64,000 bases of DNA from Methanolinea sp. (GTDB lineage: Archaea > Halobacteriota > Methanomicrobia > Methanomicrobiales > Methanospirillaceae), in contig CP064971.1 in the NCBI GenBank assembly GCA_016699325.1, positions 1,488,001 through 1,552,000 on the forward strand, read 5' to 3'. The notes below the pieces were generated by a model that did not search any database, had not been told where the DNA came from, and was given only the letters and a program-made list of their open reading frames with translations. How positions within the stretch are numbered: the stretch's first letter is position 1; each line of letters starts with the position of its first letter. A program made the translations under genes and the position numbers. Of this stretch, positions 27,542-38,533 are shown piece after piece.

Positions 27542-28266
27542 TGAAGGATATCCTTTACTACTTCGAGCGCGATTTCCTCCGCTGGATACGGGGGCGGCTC
27601 TCGGTTGTGTCAGCGCTCATCATGCCGGCAGCATGGCTGATCTTCGTGGGACTTGCCCTGCCCACCAGCTTTACCACCAACTACATCGACTTCATCACAC
27701 CGGGAATCCTGGTGCTGACCATGCTTGGCGCCGCACTGCAGGGGGGTTCGCTCCTGATCTTCGACAAGATCCTCGGGTTCCTGAACAAGTTCCTGGCCCT
27801 TCCTGCACCGCGGGAGAGCATCCTCTTCGGAAAGATCTTCTTCATCACCACCCGCGGGCTGCTGCAGGCAACGGTAATCCTCGTGCTGGCATTCCTGCTC
27901 GGGGCAGCGCTCTTCTCCCCGGCCGAACTGCTCCTCACCTACGGGATCCTCGCTTTATTCGGCCTGCTTATCTCGGCGTTTTCCACCACGGTCGCCCTGC
28001 ACCTCTCCGACCACGATGCCTACGCGGCGTTCAACGCCATGGTCAGCATGCCCTTCTTCTTCACCAGCAGCGCCCTGATGCCCTACGATGTGATGCCGGC
28101 ATGGCTCAGGCCGCTGGCCTATATCAACCCGGTCAGTTACGCAATCGATTCAATCCGTGCCCTCCAGGGAGGCGTGATCCTCTGGGCGCGGCTGGGGCTC
28201 CTCGTTTCTATGGCGGCCGTGGTGATCGCCGTGAGCGTCTACCGTTTCAGGAAGGTGACGCTCTGA
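27541..28266 (+). CDS. ABC-2 type transporter permease (DrrB-like)
   Basis: The 241-residue protein has six hydrophobic helices and the ABC-2 signature near the C-terminus, PLAYINPVSYAIDSIRALQGG. It forms the channel for the ATPase at 26579, with the stop and start codons sharing one base. The exported substrate is unknown. Its place between the CobN operon and ChlI-ChlD makes a role in tetrapyrrole or metal traffic possible, but DrrAB pairs also export lipids and drugs. Confidence 0.88.
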   Translation: MKDILYYFERDFLRWIRGRLSVVSALIMPAAWLIFVGLALPTSFTTNYIDFITPGILVLTMLGAALQGGSLLIFDKILGFLNKFLALPAPRESILFGKIFFITTRGLLQATVILVLAFLLGAALFSPAELLLTYGILALFGLLISAFSTTVALHLSDHDAYAAFNAMVSMPFFFTSSALMPYDVMPAWLRPLAYINPVSYAIDSIRALQGGVILWARLGLLVSMAAVVIAVSVYRFRKVTL

Positions 28267-28404
28267 TACCTGGTAAGCCGGGAAGAACCGGCGGGACCGG
28301 AAGAACGGGCAGGAAGGAGGTCTCCGGTAATCGGGCAGCGGGGCATTTCCGGTACCTTTCCTTCCGGTATGCCCTGAGCGGGTGCTCCTTTTCCTGCCCT
28401 TCTC

Positions 28405-30450
28405 CTAAAAAACCCCGCAAAGACCGGCGATCTCCTGTACGGTGATCGATTGAAGCGCTCCCGGGCCGAGGTCGCTCAGGTGGTAATAGTGACCTCCTGC
28501 TGCATCGGCGATCTCCCGGCAGAACCCGAGCCGGAGCTGCACGAACGACCCGGCCCGTTCTTCGGTATCGATCACCACCAGGTGGATGCCGTACTCGCGG
28601 ACCCGCCCGGAAACGGCGAGCACCTCCTCCCGGACAGCCCCGTTCAGGGAGACGTTTGCCCTTCCGTCGGATATGAGAACCATGACCGGGATGACCTCCC
28701 GGTTCTTCTGCCGTTCGCGGAGCAGGGTCTCAATCCCCCTTAAGAGGCCCTGGGCAAGCGGAGTCTTTCCACCGGTTGGCAGGTCAGCGAGGCATTTCCT
28801 GGCAAGGTCGACGCTGGCACAAAGAGGCAATACCAACTCGGCCGCGTCACCCCGGAAGGCGATCATGCCGATCCGATCCCTCTTCTGGTAGGAATCGAGG
28901 AGGAGGGAGAGTACCGCTCCCTTGGCCGCCTCCATCCTCCGGTGAGCCCCCATTGAGCCACTGGCGTCGACCACGAACAGGCAGGAGGCCGAGACTTTCC
29001 CCACCCTGACCTTCTCCCGGATATCCTGGTCCCTGACCACCAGGACGCAGGAGGAGTGTTCCCGGGATGCCTGGCAGGGGGCGGCAGCCCGGATGGTGGC
29101 ATCGAGGGCGAGGTCGAATTCACCGGACGGGATCCGGGAAGAGATGTAGGTGCCTTTCGGGCCGGAAGAGAGGCTCTCAACCCGTCTCCCGGTAAGGTTC
29201 TTTCTCTTCTCACGATCTCTTCCCCGGAATGGCCGGATCGTCCCCGTTTCGACGGGATCCCCGATGGAAAAGACCCGCTCCCGGGCTGATCCCGGAGCGG
29301 ATTTGCCAGTGCCCCCGCCACTACCCTTCTGTGGCTCCTCCTGTTCCTGTCGGGGTTCCTGCGTTTCTTCCCGGCTCTCGGGATCCGCTGCGGGCTGCTC
29401 CTGCCGTGATTCTTCCGCCCTCTTCAGGGCCTCATCGAGCTGGTCGGGATCCAGCCTTGGTTCCTCGAACGGTTTCCTGCGCATCCTGTGGGGGAGGGCG
29501 AGCTCCATGGCCTCGCGTACATCGCTATCATTGACCTGCCGCCGCCCAGAGAAGGCAGCAATGGTCTTTGCGGTCCGGACGATGGTGATCTCGGCCCGGT
29601 GGGTAGCGATGCCCATCTCCACGCAGGTGGCAACGATGGTCTCCAGGAGACCTTCCGGGAGCGTGACCTCAGGGAGGATGACCTGCGCGGCCTTTATCTT
29701 TCGCCGCAACTCCTCCTGGACCGGTTCCAGCGCCGCTGAAAATCCGACCGGGTCGCGGTCGAACTGCTCGGCCGCACGGACTACTTCCATCCGCTGCCGG
29801 GGGTCGGAGAGGGCTTCCACCGCCACCTGGAGGCCGAACCGGTCCAGGAGCTGGGGACGGATCTCACCTTCCTCGGGGTTCATGGTGCCGATCAGGATGA
29901 ACCGGGCAGGGTGGGCAAAGGAGATCCCTTCCCGTTCCACCACGTTCACGCCGAGGGCTGCCGAGTCGAGGAGAACATCAGCGATATGGTCGTCAAGCAG
30001 GTTAACCTCGTCGATGTAGAGCACCCCGCGGTTGACCGCAGCAAGAATTCCCGGCTCAATTACCTTCCTCCCCTCCTTGATAGCCTGTTCAATATCGATA
30101 GTCCCGATCAGCCGGTCTTCGGTAACCCCCAGGGGGAGATCGACCACCCGGACCGGGCGCTCCGCAACCCCGGGCACCTCACCGGCATCCTGCTTCTCAA
30201 GACAGTTCTCGCAGAGTTCTCGCTCGTCGTCAGGGTTGCAAGAGAACGGGCAGTCCTTCACCACCCGGATGGCGGGGAGGAGCTCGGCCAGCGCCCGGAC
30301 AGCGGTTGATTTTGCCGTCCCTTTCTCACCGCGGATCAACACACCACCGATACGGGGGTTGATGGCGTTAAGGAGGAGGGCCCTTTTCATGCGATCCTGT
30401 CCGACGATGGCCGAGAACGGGAGGAGGATGCGGCGGTTACGGACAGCCAT
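28405..30450 (-). CDS. Magnesium chelatase-like ChlI-ChlD fusion protein
   Basis: The protein drives metal insertion by a CobN/BchH subunit. The 681 residues have an AAA+ ChlI part with Walker A GEKGTAKST (41-49), a Cys cluster (C67, C71, C80, C83), Walker B YIDEVN (145-150) and a sensor GTMNPEEG. A charged Pro/Glu/Gln-rich linker follows at about 330-420. The C-terminal von Willebrand A domain holds the MIDAS motif DASGS (495-499) and a TPLAQGLL Thr. Having both functions on one chain is common in archaea. A run of six T residues overlaps the stop codon, probably as terminator. Confidence 0.92.
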   Translation of the reverse strand: MAVRNRRILLPFSAIVGQDRMKRALLLNAINPRIGGVLIRGEKGTAKSTAVRALAELLPAIRVVKDCPFSCNPDDERELCENCLEKQDAGEVPGVAERPVRVVDLPLGVTEDRLIGTIDIEQAIKEGRKVIEPGILAAVNRGVLYIDEVNLLDDHIADVLLDSAALGVNVVEREGISFAHPARFILIGTMNPEEGEIRPQLLDRFGLQVAVEALSDPRQRMEVVRAAEQFDRDPVGFSAALEPVQEELRRKIKAAQVILPEVTLPEGLLETIVATCVEMGIATHRAEITIVRTAKTIAAFSGRRQVNDSDVREAMELALPHRMRRKPFEEPRLDPDQLDEALKRAEESRQEQPAADPESREETQEPRQEQEEPQKGSGGGTGKSAPGSARERVFSIGDPVETGTIRPFRGRDREKRKNLTGRRVESLSSGPKGTYISSRIPSGEFDLALDATIRAAAPCQASREHSSCVLVVRDQDIREKVRVGKVSASCLFVVDASGSMGAHRRMEAAKGAVLSLLLDSYQKRDRIGMIAFRGDAAELVLPLCASVDLARKCLADLPTGGKTPLAQGLLRGIETLLRERQKNREVIPVMVLISDGRANVSLNGAVREEVLAVSGRVREYGIHLVVIDTEERAGSFVQLRLGFCREIADAAGGHYYHLSDLGPGALQSITVQEIAGLCGVF

Positions 30451-30629
30451 GTCTTATACCTGTTGTATTCTTTCGCTTGGTAAATTAAATAGTCAATGAT
30501 ATCGCACACATTTTTACGGTAATTATTTTATTAAAAAATAATGGATATAAACCGATCATTATTAGTATCGATTATTAATTATTTGAAAATGCATAAGAAT
30601 AAGAATAGCGATTTCTCCATTGATTATCC
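30451..30629. promoter_or_regulatory. Divergent promoter region, chlI-chlD / DUF3344 operon
   Basis: This 179-base region is very AT-rich. TATA-like elements occur as TATTAATTATTTGAA (about 30570) for the plus operon and GGTAAATTT (about 30480, minus) for the chelatase gene. The plus gene has no visible ribosome binding site. Confidence 0.4.
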
Positions 30630-32423
30630 ATGGTAGCCCACCGCCCTCCTCTCCTGTTCAGCCTCATGGTGATCTCCTTCCTGGTCTTCCCCTCCACCGC
30701 CATATACTCGTTTGAAGGTGTCCCGCTCGGGATCACGGCACAGGGGGCTGTCCAGGGGGAAATTGTTCAGACGTGGAAGATGGGAATCGGGGCTCCGCCA
30801 TACACCCATGACTTCACGCTCGAGAGCCAGCCGGTATTCGCACGGGTCTACACCGGGGTCTGGGGCGGGACTGAACAGTACACCGGCTGGGTCCAGGTTG
30901 AGATCAACGGGAAAAAGCAGGAGCGCATCACGCTCTACGGCAAGGACGATATGTCCGAAGGAGTTTATGTCTCCGGCCACGGGGTGTACTGGCTTGCTGC
31001 CGAAGCAACCGGCCTGGTCAGGAAAGGGGAAAACACGGTGACGGTCACCACCTCCCGCGGTGAGCCAAACAACAAGCTCGATGGCAGGGTCTACGGTATC
31101 CTCGTCATAGCGCTGCTCGAGACCGGTGAGGGGACCGTTATCCAGTACTGGATTGCCGAGGGAAACGAGAACCTCCATGGAGAGGGATGGGCCGGGACCA
31201 GCCCGACCCGTCACGATTCATGCGCCGTGACCTTCGGCAGGGTGGCTCCCGGGGATATCCGCTCGGCTGAACTGTCCGCGGTCCTCCTCGCCTCCACCAG
31301 GGGCCAGCCGGACTATATCACCTTCAATGGCATGGATCTCGGAGTTCCGGCAGCTCCTGCGGCAGACTACCTGCCGGGCGCCCGCGATATCGGCAACGAG
31401 CGGTCGCTTGATGGCTCTGGCGGACAGGGTGTCGACAGCCGCTACACGGATTTCGAAACCTTCGAGGTCACGCCACTCATCAGGGAGACCAACACGGTCA
31501 TCTTTGAGCTGGGGCGGGATCTCGACGGGGATGGGATGATCACGACCACCGGTCTTCTCTCCGAAGGCGAGGACTATATTCACCCGGTCCTTGCCATGCT
31601 CACCATAAGGCGGGAGAGCGGGGATTACCCGGCCGATCTTTCAGTTGACCCGATCACCGTCACGAATGCCTATGAGGGTGAGCGTGCGACCATCAGTGCC
31701 ATCATCAGGAATACCGGGCTCGTTCCTTCCGGGCCGGCGGAAGTGGTCTATGCGGTTGATGACACACCGGTCGAAACCCGGCAGGTGGCGATCGGGTACC
31801 GGGGAATCCAGGAGGTGCAGGGAACCTGGATGGCGACACCCGGGGACCATACCGTATCAGTCTCAGTCACCGTCGCCGGGGATCCAGATCCCTCCAACAA
31901 CCGGGCGTCCCGTTCCCTCAAGGTGGGAAGCCTCCCTGACCTCTCGGTCTCGCTGGGTGACCTCGAACCTTCCGGGATGACCGGCTCCCGGGATATCCCG
32001 TTCCCGATGACCGGCGCCTGCGCAGAAGTCCTCGTCCTGGCCTGGTGGCTGAGGCGCAGGCAGGCGCCCCCGAACCTACTCACCTGCCTCATCCTGGTGT
32101 CCGGGATCTTTGCCCTGGCCCTGGTCCCGGCCGCCTCGGGAACAGCCAGCGGGATCTCGGCAGTGTCGGTCCCGGTCACCATCAGGAACAGCGGCGGGAG
32201 TGATGCCCCAACGTTTATCCTCACCTTGTACCTGGACGGCGAGAAGGTGACAGAGCACGAGGTGACGGACGGCGTCCCGGCCGGAGGGGAGGTAACAGTG
32301 CGGGTTCCGGTCTTCGCCCTGCCCGGGAGTCACACCCTGCGGGTGGTAGCGGATGAACGGGGCACCATCCCGGATAACAACCGGTTAAATAACACTGCAG
32401 AGCGGGTCTATGCATTTCCCTGA
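30630..32423 (+). CDS. Secreted DUF3344/CARDB surface protein with internal membrane segments
   Basis: The 597-residue protein starts with a signal peptide (about 5-25). A DUF3344-like region (about 30-335) contains the segments FARVYTGVWGGTEQYTGW and IQYWIAEGNENL. A CARDB domain (about 338-440) shows the pattern V-x-N-A-Y-E-G-E-x-A-T-I-S. Two hydrophobic stretches (about 458-475 and 482-505) interrupt a second CARDB-like domain that ends ADERGTIPDNNRLNN. These are extracellular beta-sandwich adhesion modules. The gene overlaps the next by 14 bases and heads an apparent operon that includes an ABC pair. Confidence 0.7.
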   Translation: MVAHRPPLLFSLMVISFLVFPSTAIYSFEGVPLGITAQGAVQGEIVQTWKMGIGAPPYTHDFTLESQPVFARVYTGVWGGTEQYTGWVQVEINGKKQERITLYGKDDMSEGVYVSGHGVYWLAAEATGLVRKGENTVTVTTSRGEPNNKLDGRVYGILVIALLETGEGTVIQYWIAEGNENLHGEGWAGTSPTRHDSCAVTFGRVAPGDIRSAELSAVLLASTRGQPDYITFNGMDLGVPAAPAADYLPGARDIGNERSLDGSGGQGVDSRYTDFETFEVTPLIRETNTVIFELGRDLDGDGMITTTGLLSEGEDYIHPVLAMLTIRRESGDYPADLSVDPITVTNAYEGERATISAIIRNTGLVPSGPAEVVYAVDDTPVETRQVAIGYRGIQEVQGTWMATPGDHTVSVSVTVAGDPDPSNNRASRSLKVGSLPDLSVSLGDLEPSGMTGSRDIPFPMTGACAEVLVLAWWLRRRQAPPNLLTCLILVSGIFALALVPAASGTASGISAVSVPVTIRNSGGSDAPTFILTLYLDGEKVTEHEVTDGVPAGGEVTVRVPVFALPGSHTLRVVADERGTIPDNNRLNNTAERVYAFP

Positions 32424-33382
32424 TGTACTGCTGTCCGGGGTGGTCATCGCGTTCGTCCTCCTCATCCCTCCCGGTGCAGCCACATATGCCGGGGACAACA
32501 CGCTGCGCCCGGCTTTCCTGGAAACGGTCGTTGGCGGGTACTCTTTCGTGCTCGGGAACGGCACCTACAGCGGCATACTGGAGCCCGGGTCAGCCTATGA
32601 ATCAACCCTCCTGCCTGAGGTCCCGGCTGGATCGAGTCCCTTGTACCACCGCATCTATGTCTACTGGTCCTGGAGCAAGCGCGGGCAGGCGGCAATCTTT
32701 CCTGGGATCGGTGTGCAGTCAGTGCCAGAACGGCCAGGGTCTGCGCCCGTGTTCCGGGACCGTTTCATTGATAATAAGGGGTTTGCCAGCCAGAACGATT
32801 TCTATTCAGGAATGGACACCTACGAGTTTCCGGCCGGCACCGACCTCCGCGTTCCCTTCACCATCCGGATCCTGAATACCGGCAGCGAGGGGGAGACCTT
32901 CACCATCCAGGGTATCGGGTTCCTGGCCGTCTACACTATCCCGGGAGGCAGGGAGCGGGTTATCCAGGTCATGGAAGGGGCCGACCTCCTGTACAGCCGC
33001 TACGGTATCACCCCTGAAATGGCAACAAGCAGGGTTGAGTTCCCCCTCCCCCTTGCCATCGATCGCGTTGAGGACGCCGAGCTCTTCCTTGTTGCCCCTT
33101 CCGGAGGCTATTCTCTCACCGGAGTGCCGGAGATGAACCGGCTGTTTTTCAACAGGGGAGACGAGGGTGCTGTCCCGCTCGTGCTGCGGCCTGTTGTGCA
33201 TATCCTGTTTCCCTCCTTCTCCGGGAAGACCTGGACTGACATCTTCACGGCCACGGAGCTGCAGCAGATCGGGATAGACCGGCGGGAAGTAAAACCGTTT
33301 CTCCGTGCAGGCGGGAACCGTGCAGAGGTACAGGACAACGGGGACTACCTCCAGCTAACCAATGCGGTCCTGGAGGTGACCT

Positions 33383-33396
<14 letters not shown>
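32410..33396 (+). CDS. Secreted DUF3344-type surface protein
   Basis: The 328-residue protein has a signal peptide (VVIAFVLLIPPGAAT) and then a single DUF3344-like module, with SPLYHRIYVYWSWSKRG and a later FNRGDEGAVPLV. No C-terminal anchor is visible. It is translationally coupled to its neighbours: it overlaps the upstream gene by 14 bases and the ABC ATPase by 14. It may be an extracytoplasmic partner of the MacB-like pair. Function unknown. Confidence 0.65.
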
Positions 33397-34053
<657 letters not shown>

Positions 34054-34057
<4 letters not shown>

Positions 34058-35265
34058 TTGCCGATTATGCAGCAATCGCGATCCGGCACCTCTGGAAGAA
34101 GCGGCTCCGGTTTTTCATGACCGTGCTTGGGATAGCAATCGGGGTCGCTGCAGTGATCGGGACGATCTCCCTTGGGGAGGGGATCCGGTATAATGCTGTC
34201 GAGACCATCAAAACACATTCGGACCTCACGCTGGTTACCGTCCAACCGGAAGTCAGGGGGAGCACGGTCCAGCTGGTGACCGGTTCACGGATTGCCGAGA
34301 TCCGCACGTTTCCCCACGTGGTGAGCGCGGAAGGGATCACCCGCGATACTTATGCAACGGCCCGCCAGACCTTTATCCCGGTGATGGGCATCGATTCGTC
34401 CGAGGAGGGAGGGCTCCTCAGCTTCAGGTATTCGCGGGGCAGGCCGTTCTCGCCCGATACCCGCGAGGTGGTAGCCGGCTACCGTCTCGGCGAGAAACTC
34501 CAGCGCTACGAAGGGATCCGGATCATGGACCGGTTTACCGTGACCATCCGGGAGTACGATGCATCCGGGAGACCGCGTGACACCGCGCTCGATCTCTCCC
34601 TGGTGGGAGTGCTCCAGGAACGGGGTGATGCGATTGACGAGACCCTCATTGCCGACCGGGGCACGGTTGTCGCTTCGCGGACCGATGCCCCGTCTTATGA
34701 CGGGATCCTGGTCCGGGTCGATTCCCCGGAACGGGTCGCCCAGGTGGTGGACAGTATCCGGGGGCTCCAGCTCGGGGCGACCGGTGCATTCGAGCAGATC
34801 GAGTCGGTCAACCGGCTGATGGATATGGTGGTCCTGTTCCTGGCCCTGTTTGCAGTCATATCGCTCGTTGTCGGGGCACTGATGATCATGAACACCATGA
34901 TGACGTCGATCTACGAGCGGGTCCGGGAGATAGGGATCACCATGGCGGTCGGGGCGTCTGACCGGGACGTGATCGCACTGTTCCTGACCGAGTGTTCCAT
35001 CATTGGGGCCACCGGGGGAGTGCTCGGCTGCATCTTTGGCGTCTTGTTCACCGCACTGATCAACACGGCAGGTCGATCGTTTATCCTCTCGCGGCTGGGA
35101 GACGAGTTTGCCGTGCTCTTCGGAACCGAGATCGCCCGGGTGACTCCCGGCCTTATCCTTGCAGGGCTCGTGGTCTCGGTCCTGCTCGCCGTGCTTTCCG
35201 GCCTTTACCCTGCGGTGAAGGCTGCACGGCTCAACCCGGTGGAGGCTATCCGGTCGGGCAGCTGA
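34054..35265 (+). CDS. MacB/FtsX-type ABC permease
   Basis: The 403-residue protein has the MacB topology: an N-terminal helix (about 20-40), a long extracytoplasmic domain (about 45-255) and three C-terminal helices (about 265-290, 320-345, 370-390). It ends PAVKAARLNPVEAIRSGS, the standard tail of the family. These permeases couple cytoplasmic ATP use to mechanical movement outside the membrane. Archaea lack an outer membrane, so the partner is probably one of the DUF3344 proteins of this operon or a surface lipid. Confidence 0.88.
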
Positions 35266-35287
35266 CCGTATGGGGTGGTAATAAGTT

Positions 35288-38200
35288 ATGGAAAGGATGG
35301 AACAAACCAGAACGAACGAATGGGATGGGCGGAGTATCCGGATCCTGGCATCCGCGATGCTGATCGCGCTCTTCACGGTTGTGGTTGCGGCTTCGGCTGA
35401 TCCATACGTGGGGGGCATGCCGCTCGAGACGGTCCAGACCGGGGTGGTATCAGGGGATCTCTTCATGGATGCCACTGTGCCCTCATTCGGCCAGGCCACG
35501 GTCACCAAGTCGTTCCTGCTCCCGGAATATTCCCGTATCCAGTGGGCTCGGCTGTACGTGGTTGTCTACTGTGGGCACATGCAGAATAACTATAACGGCA
35601 CAGTGAGGGTCTCTTTCGACGGGAACGGTGACGGGACCTACGAGACGGTGCTTGGCACCGAGACTCTCGATGTCCCGTTTACCTACCTGGTCGACGGCGG
35701 ACCTGGATACGTGGTGGTGAACAGCCAAACGACCAGGGTGACGAGCGACTACCTGATGTGGTACGATGTCGCGAACCGGATCAGCTCCCGGAAACCCGGG
35801 GTGCGGGTGGAGGTCGCCAAGCTCAACCCAAGTTTCGATGGAAGGATCAAGGCCGTCACCCTGGTTGTTGCCTACGATGACGGGGATGACGATCAGGTCT
35901 GGTACGCGGTAAACCAGGGGCATGATACCGACACCTACTACTCAGATGACATTCTGGGCGAGGACTACCGGGGCGAGACCTCGTTTGATACTTCCGGGGT
36001 CTCCGGACCGATCGAGAAGGCAACGCTTTATGTCAACCACCTTTCCAGCCAGGACGGGTTCTACCGGTTCAACGGAGAAGACCTTGAGGGTGGCCAGAAC
36101 CAGGGAGCCTATTTCGGCTCCAATCGCTGGGATGTGACCGGGGAGGTCAGAGGCGATGGAGAGAACCTGCTGACCTATGACCGGGCCGGTGGCACCGGAC
36201 CAGGTTTTGGAGGCCAGTTCTACAAGATCATCATTGCCTCCCTGACCATCCGGCAGGGTAACGAACCGGAGGAGCCTCCTGAGGAAGAGCCGACACTGCC
36301 CCCTGCCGCCGGCACTGCACCCGGGGATCCCGGTACCGGGGAGGTCGTTGCGGATGGAAAGGGGTACTTTGGCCGGACCATCCCGGTATCGTTAACCGGG
36401 ATGGTGAACGGGAGCGTGCAGGTCATCGAGACCAGCGATTACTCGGGGCTTATCCCGGTGGGGGATTCGAAGAATTACACGCTCCGTGTGCCACTGGCCA
36501 CGGGTGATGCGGTACGCCTCGCCCGCCTCTACACGTACACGACCTGGGGCCACGATGAAAAAAGGCGGGAAGGTCGTGCGGCTCCGCTGACCTTGCAGTA
36601 TGGGAGCAGCACAGTCCCTCCTGTGGCACAGTACTCTGACCGGAAGGGGTTCGGGATCTACGATTATCCTGTCGAGACCTTCGTCTACGATGTCCATGAG
36701 ATCCTGGACAGCGGGGGCAACTATACCTTCTCGGTTGGAAATACAGGAAAAGGCAACGAGGCTTTTGCAGTCTACGGCCTGCTGCTCGTGCTTGCCACCG
36801 AGATCGAGGGAGGGACTCCCACCCGGTACTGGATCGCAGAGGGTAGCGATGTGCTGCTGGCCGGCACGGAGTTCCAGACCAGCTCCGAAGATGCGACCAC
36901 GGTCTTTCCTTTTGAGGCGGTTCCCGCAGCTCTTTCAGCGGCAAGGCTCTACCTGATCAGCACCGCGGCATCCGGAGAGCCGGATGACGAGAACCGGATC
37001 ACCTTCAACGAGGCGGAATGGGATAACCTGCTGGTGAACGGTTCAGCGGCGACCAGCATTGCCATGGTTGATGTGCTGGAAAGCATCCGTCCCGGCTTCA
37101 ACGAGGCCACGATCCAGAGTCACCTTACCCTGAAACGGGGGGACTACCTGGAGAACCGGGGGGCGGTGCTGGTTGTGGAACCGGATGACGGACAGCCGGC
37201 ATCCATCCCAGTCACCAGGCAGGACACGGTCCGGGTGACGAGGACGGTGGCTCCTGCGGATGTGACACCTGCTCCTGCTGGCGGTGAGGAGCGCCCGGGC
37301 TTCTTCCAGTACCTTTTCCGGCTCATCTTCGCCCCGGTCATGCCTGCGACAACGGCACCTGCGGCCGGGGAGAGACCCCCTGTTGCCGCGCTCTCCTCCC
37401 AGGTCGACCTTACCATCTTCACCGATCCCGAGGGTGCCCGGGTCAAGGTGAACGGCGTTGAACAGGACGACCTGACCCCGGTTATCGTGGCGGTACCCCG
37501 GAACGAGACCCAGGAAGTTGTGGTCATGCTGGACGGCTATGATCCTTACCGCACAGCGATAATTCCTGCCACGGATTCCGACCTCCACATCGTCTTTACC
37601 TCCTTTGTCCCCCCGTACATACCCGTGCAGGAACCAGGGCTGTCCCACGCCGGACATCTGGGCGGGGTCTATGTCACTTCCTATCCCTCTGAGGCCACGA
37701 TCATCATCGATGGGCGAAAGACCGACAAGGTCACTCCCAGCGTGATGTACGGGCTCCGGGAAGGTTATCATACGGTCGGGGTGGAGAAGAAGAACATGGT
37801 GTTTCCCGCTCCACTGCGGGTCGCTGTATCTCCCGGGACGATTATCCCGGTCTCCTTCATGGAAGGGCCCGGGTATTCCCGGATGGTGACGGTTGAAAGC
37901 GACACTTATGCAGGTGCATCCTTCACTGTGAACGGGCGGGGACCTGTCCGCGAGATCCCTGACGAGGTCGGGATCGAGGGGACTCCGGCCTATATCGTCA
38001 TCTTTTCCGAAGGCTCGTTCATATCCCGGGTCATCCCCCCTTTCCTCGAGAGCGGTGGAAGCCTGCTTATCCGGCCAAGTCCGCAGGACCGGGAGGCGCT
38101 TTCCGTGGTGGTTACCTCAGAGCCGAACGGAGCAGCAATCTTCTTCGATGGTTTTTCGACCGGATCCACTACACCGGCCGTGATAGAGAACGTCTCGCCG

Positions 38201-38533
38201 GGCCTGCATCGCGTCATGGTCCAGGCGCCGGGCTACCTTCCCGGAGAACGGGACCTGATGGTCACCGATATCATCGCCGACCTGATCGATGAGCGGGTAT
38301 TCATCAGGCTCGAGGAATATCCCCATGGCAGCCTGAACCTGACCAGCAGTCCGCCCGGTGCCCGGGTATACCTCTCGGGCCGGAACACGGGCGAGCGGAC
38401 CCCGGTCACCATAACGTCCCTTCCCATCGGCTTCTACAGCGTGCGGCTGGTGGGGGCGGACGTGTCCCGCACCTACGATGTGGTCATGGGAGCCGGGGAG
38501 GAGAAGCGGGTGCATGCGGTGTTCCCGGAGTGA
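35288..38533 (+). CDS. Large DUF3344-PEGA surface protein, 1081 aa
   Basis: A signal peptide (about 15-38) leads into DUF3344 (about 40-330; opening DPYVGGMPLETVQTGVVSGD). A Pro/Glu-rich linker (about 325-350) and a second DUF3344-like module (about 360-625) follow. A disordered Pro/Ala stretch precedes four or so PEGA-type repeats (about 710-1080), each with the pattern V-T-S-x-P-x-G-A-x-I-x-x-D-G-x-x-x-x-x-T-P. PEGA modules occur in S-layer-associated proteins. It is the last gene of the operon, 22 bases after the permease; GGTGGT precedes the ATG. The start may be the second ATG nine bases on. Confidence 0.75.
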   Translation: MERMEQTRTNEWDGRSIRILASAMLIALFTVVVAASADPYVGGMPLETVQTGVVSGDLFMDATVPSFGQATVTKSFLLPEYSRIQWARLYVVVYCGHMQNNYNGTVRVSFDGNGDGTYETVLGTETLDVPFTYLVDGGPGYVVVNSQTTRVTSDYLMWYDVANRISSRKPGVRVEVAKLNPSFDGRIKAVTLVVAYDDGDDDQVWYAVNQGHDTDTYYSDDILGEDYRGETSFDTSGVSGPIEKATLYVNHLSSQDGFYRFNGEDLEGGQNQGAYFGSNRWDVTGEVRGDGENLLTYDRAGGTGPGFGGQFYKIIIASLTIRQGNEPEEPPEEEPTLPPAAGTAPGDPGTGEVVADGKGYFGRTIPVSLTGMVNGSVQVIETSDYSGLIPVGDSKNYTLRVPLATGDAVRLARLYTYTTWGHDEKRREGRAAPLTLQYGSSTVPPVAQYSDRKGFGIYDYPVETFVYDVHEILDSGGNYTFSVGNTGKGNEAFAVYGLLLVLATEIEGGTPTRYWIAEGSDVLLAGTEFQTSSEDATTVFPFEAVPAALSAARLYLISTAASGEPDDENRITFNEAEWDNLLVNGSAATSIAMVDVLESIRPGFNEATIQSHLTLKRGDYLENRGAVLVVEPDDGQPASIPVTRQDTVRVTRTVAPADVTPAPAGGEERPGFFQYLFRLIFAPVMPATTAPAAGERPPVAALSSQVDLTIFTDPEGARVKVNGVEQDDLTPVIVAVPRNETQEVVVMLDGYDPYRTAIIPATDSDLHIVFTSFVPPYIPVQEPGLSHAGHLGGVYVTSYPSEATIIIDGRKTDKVTPSVMYGLREGYHTVGVEKKNMVFPAPLRVAVSPGTIIPVSFMEGPGYSRMVTVESDTYAGASFTVNGRGPVREIPDEVGIEGTPAYIVIFSEGSFISRVIPPFLESGGSLLIRPSPQDREALSVVVTSEPNGAAIFFDGFSTGSTTPAVIENVSPGLHRVMVQAPGYLPGERDLMVTDIIADLIDERVFIRLEEYPHGSLNLTSSPPGARVYLSGRNTGERTPVTITSLPIGFYSVRLVGADVSRTYDVVMGAGEEKRVHAVFPE

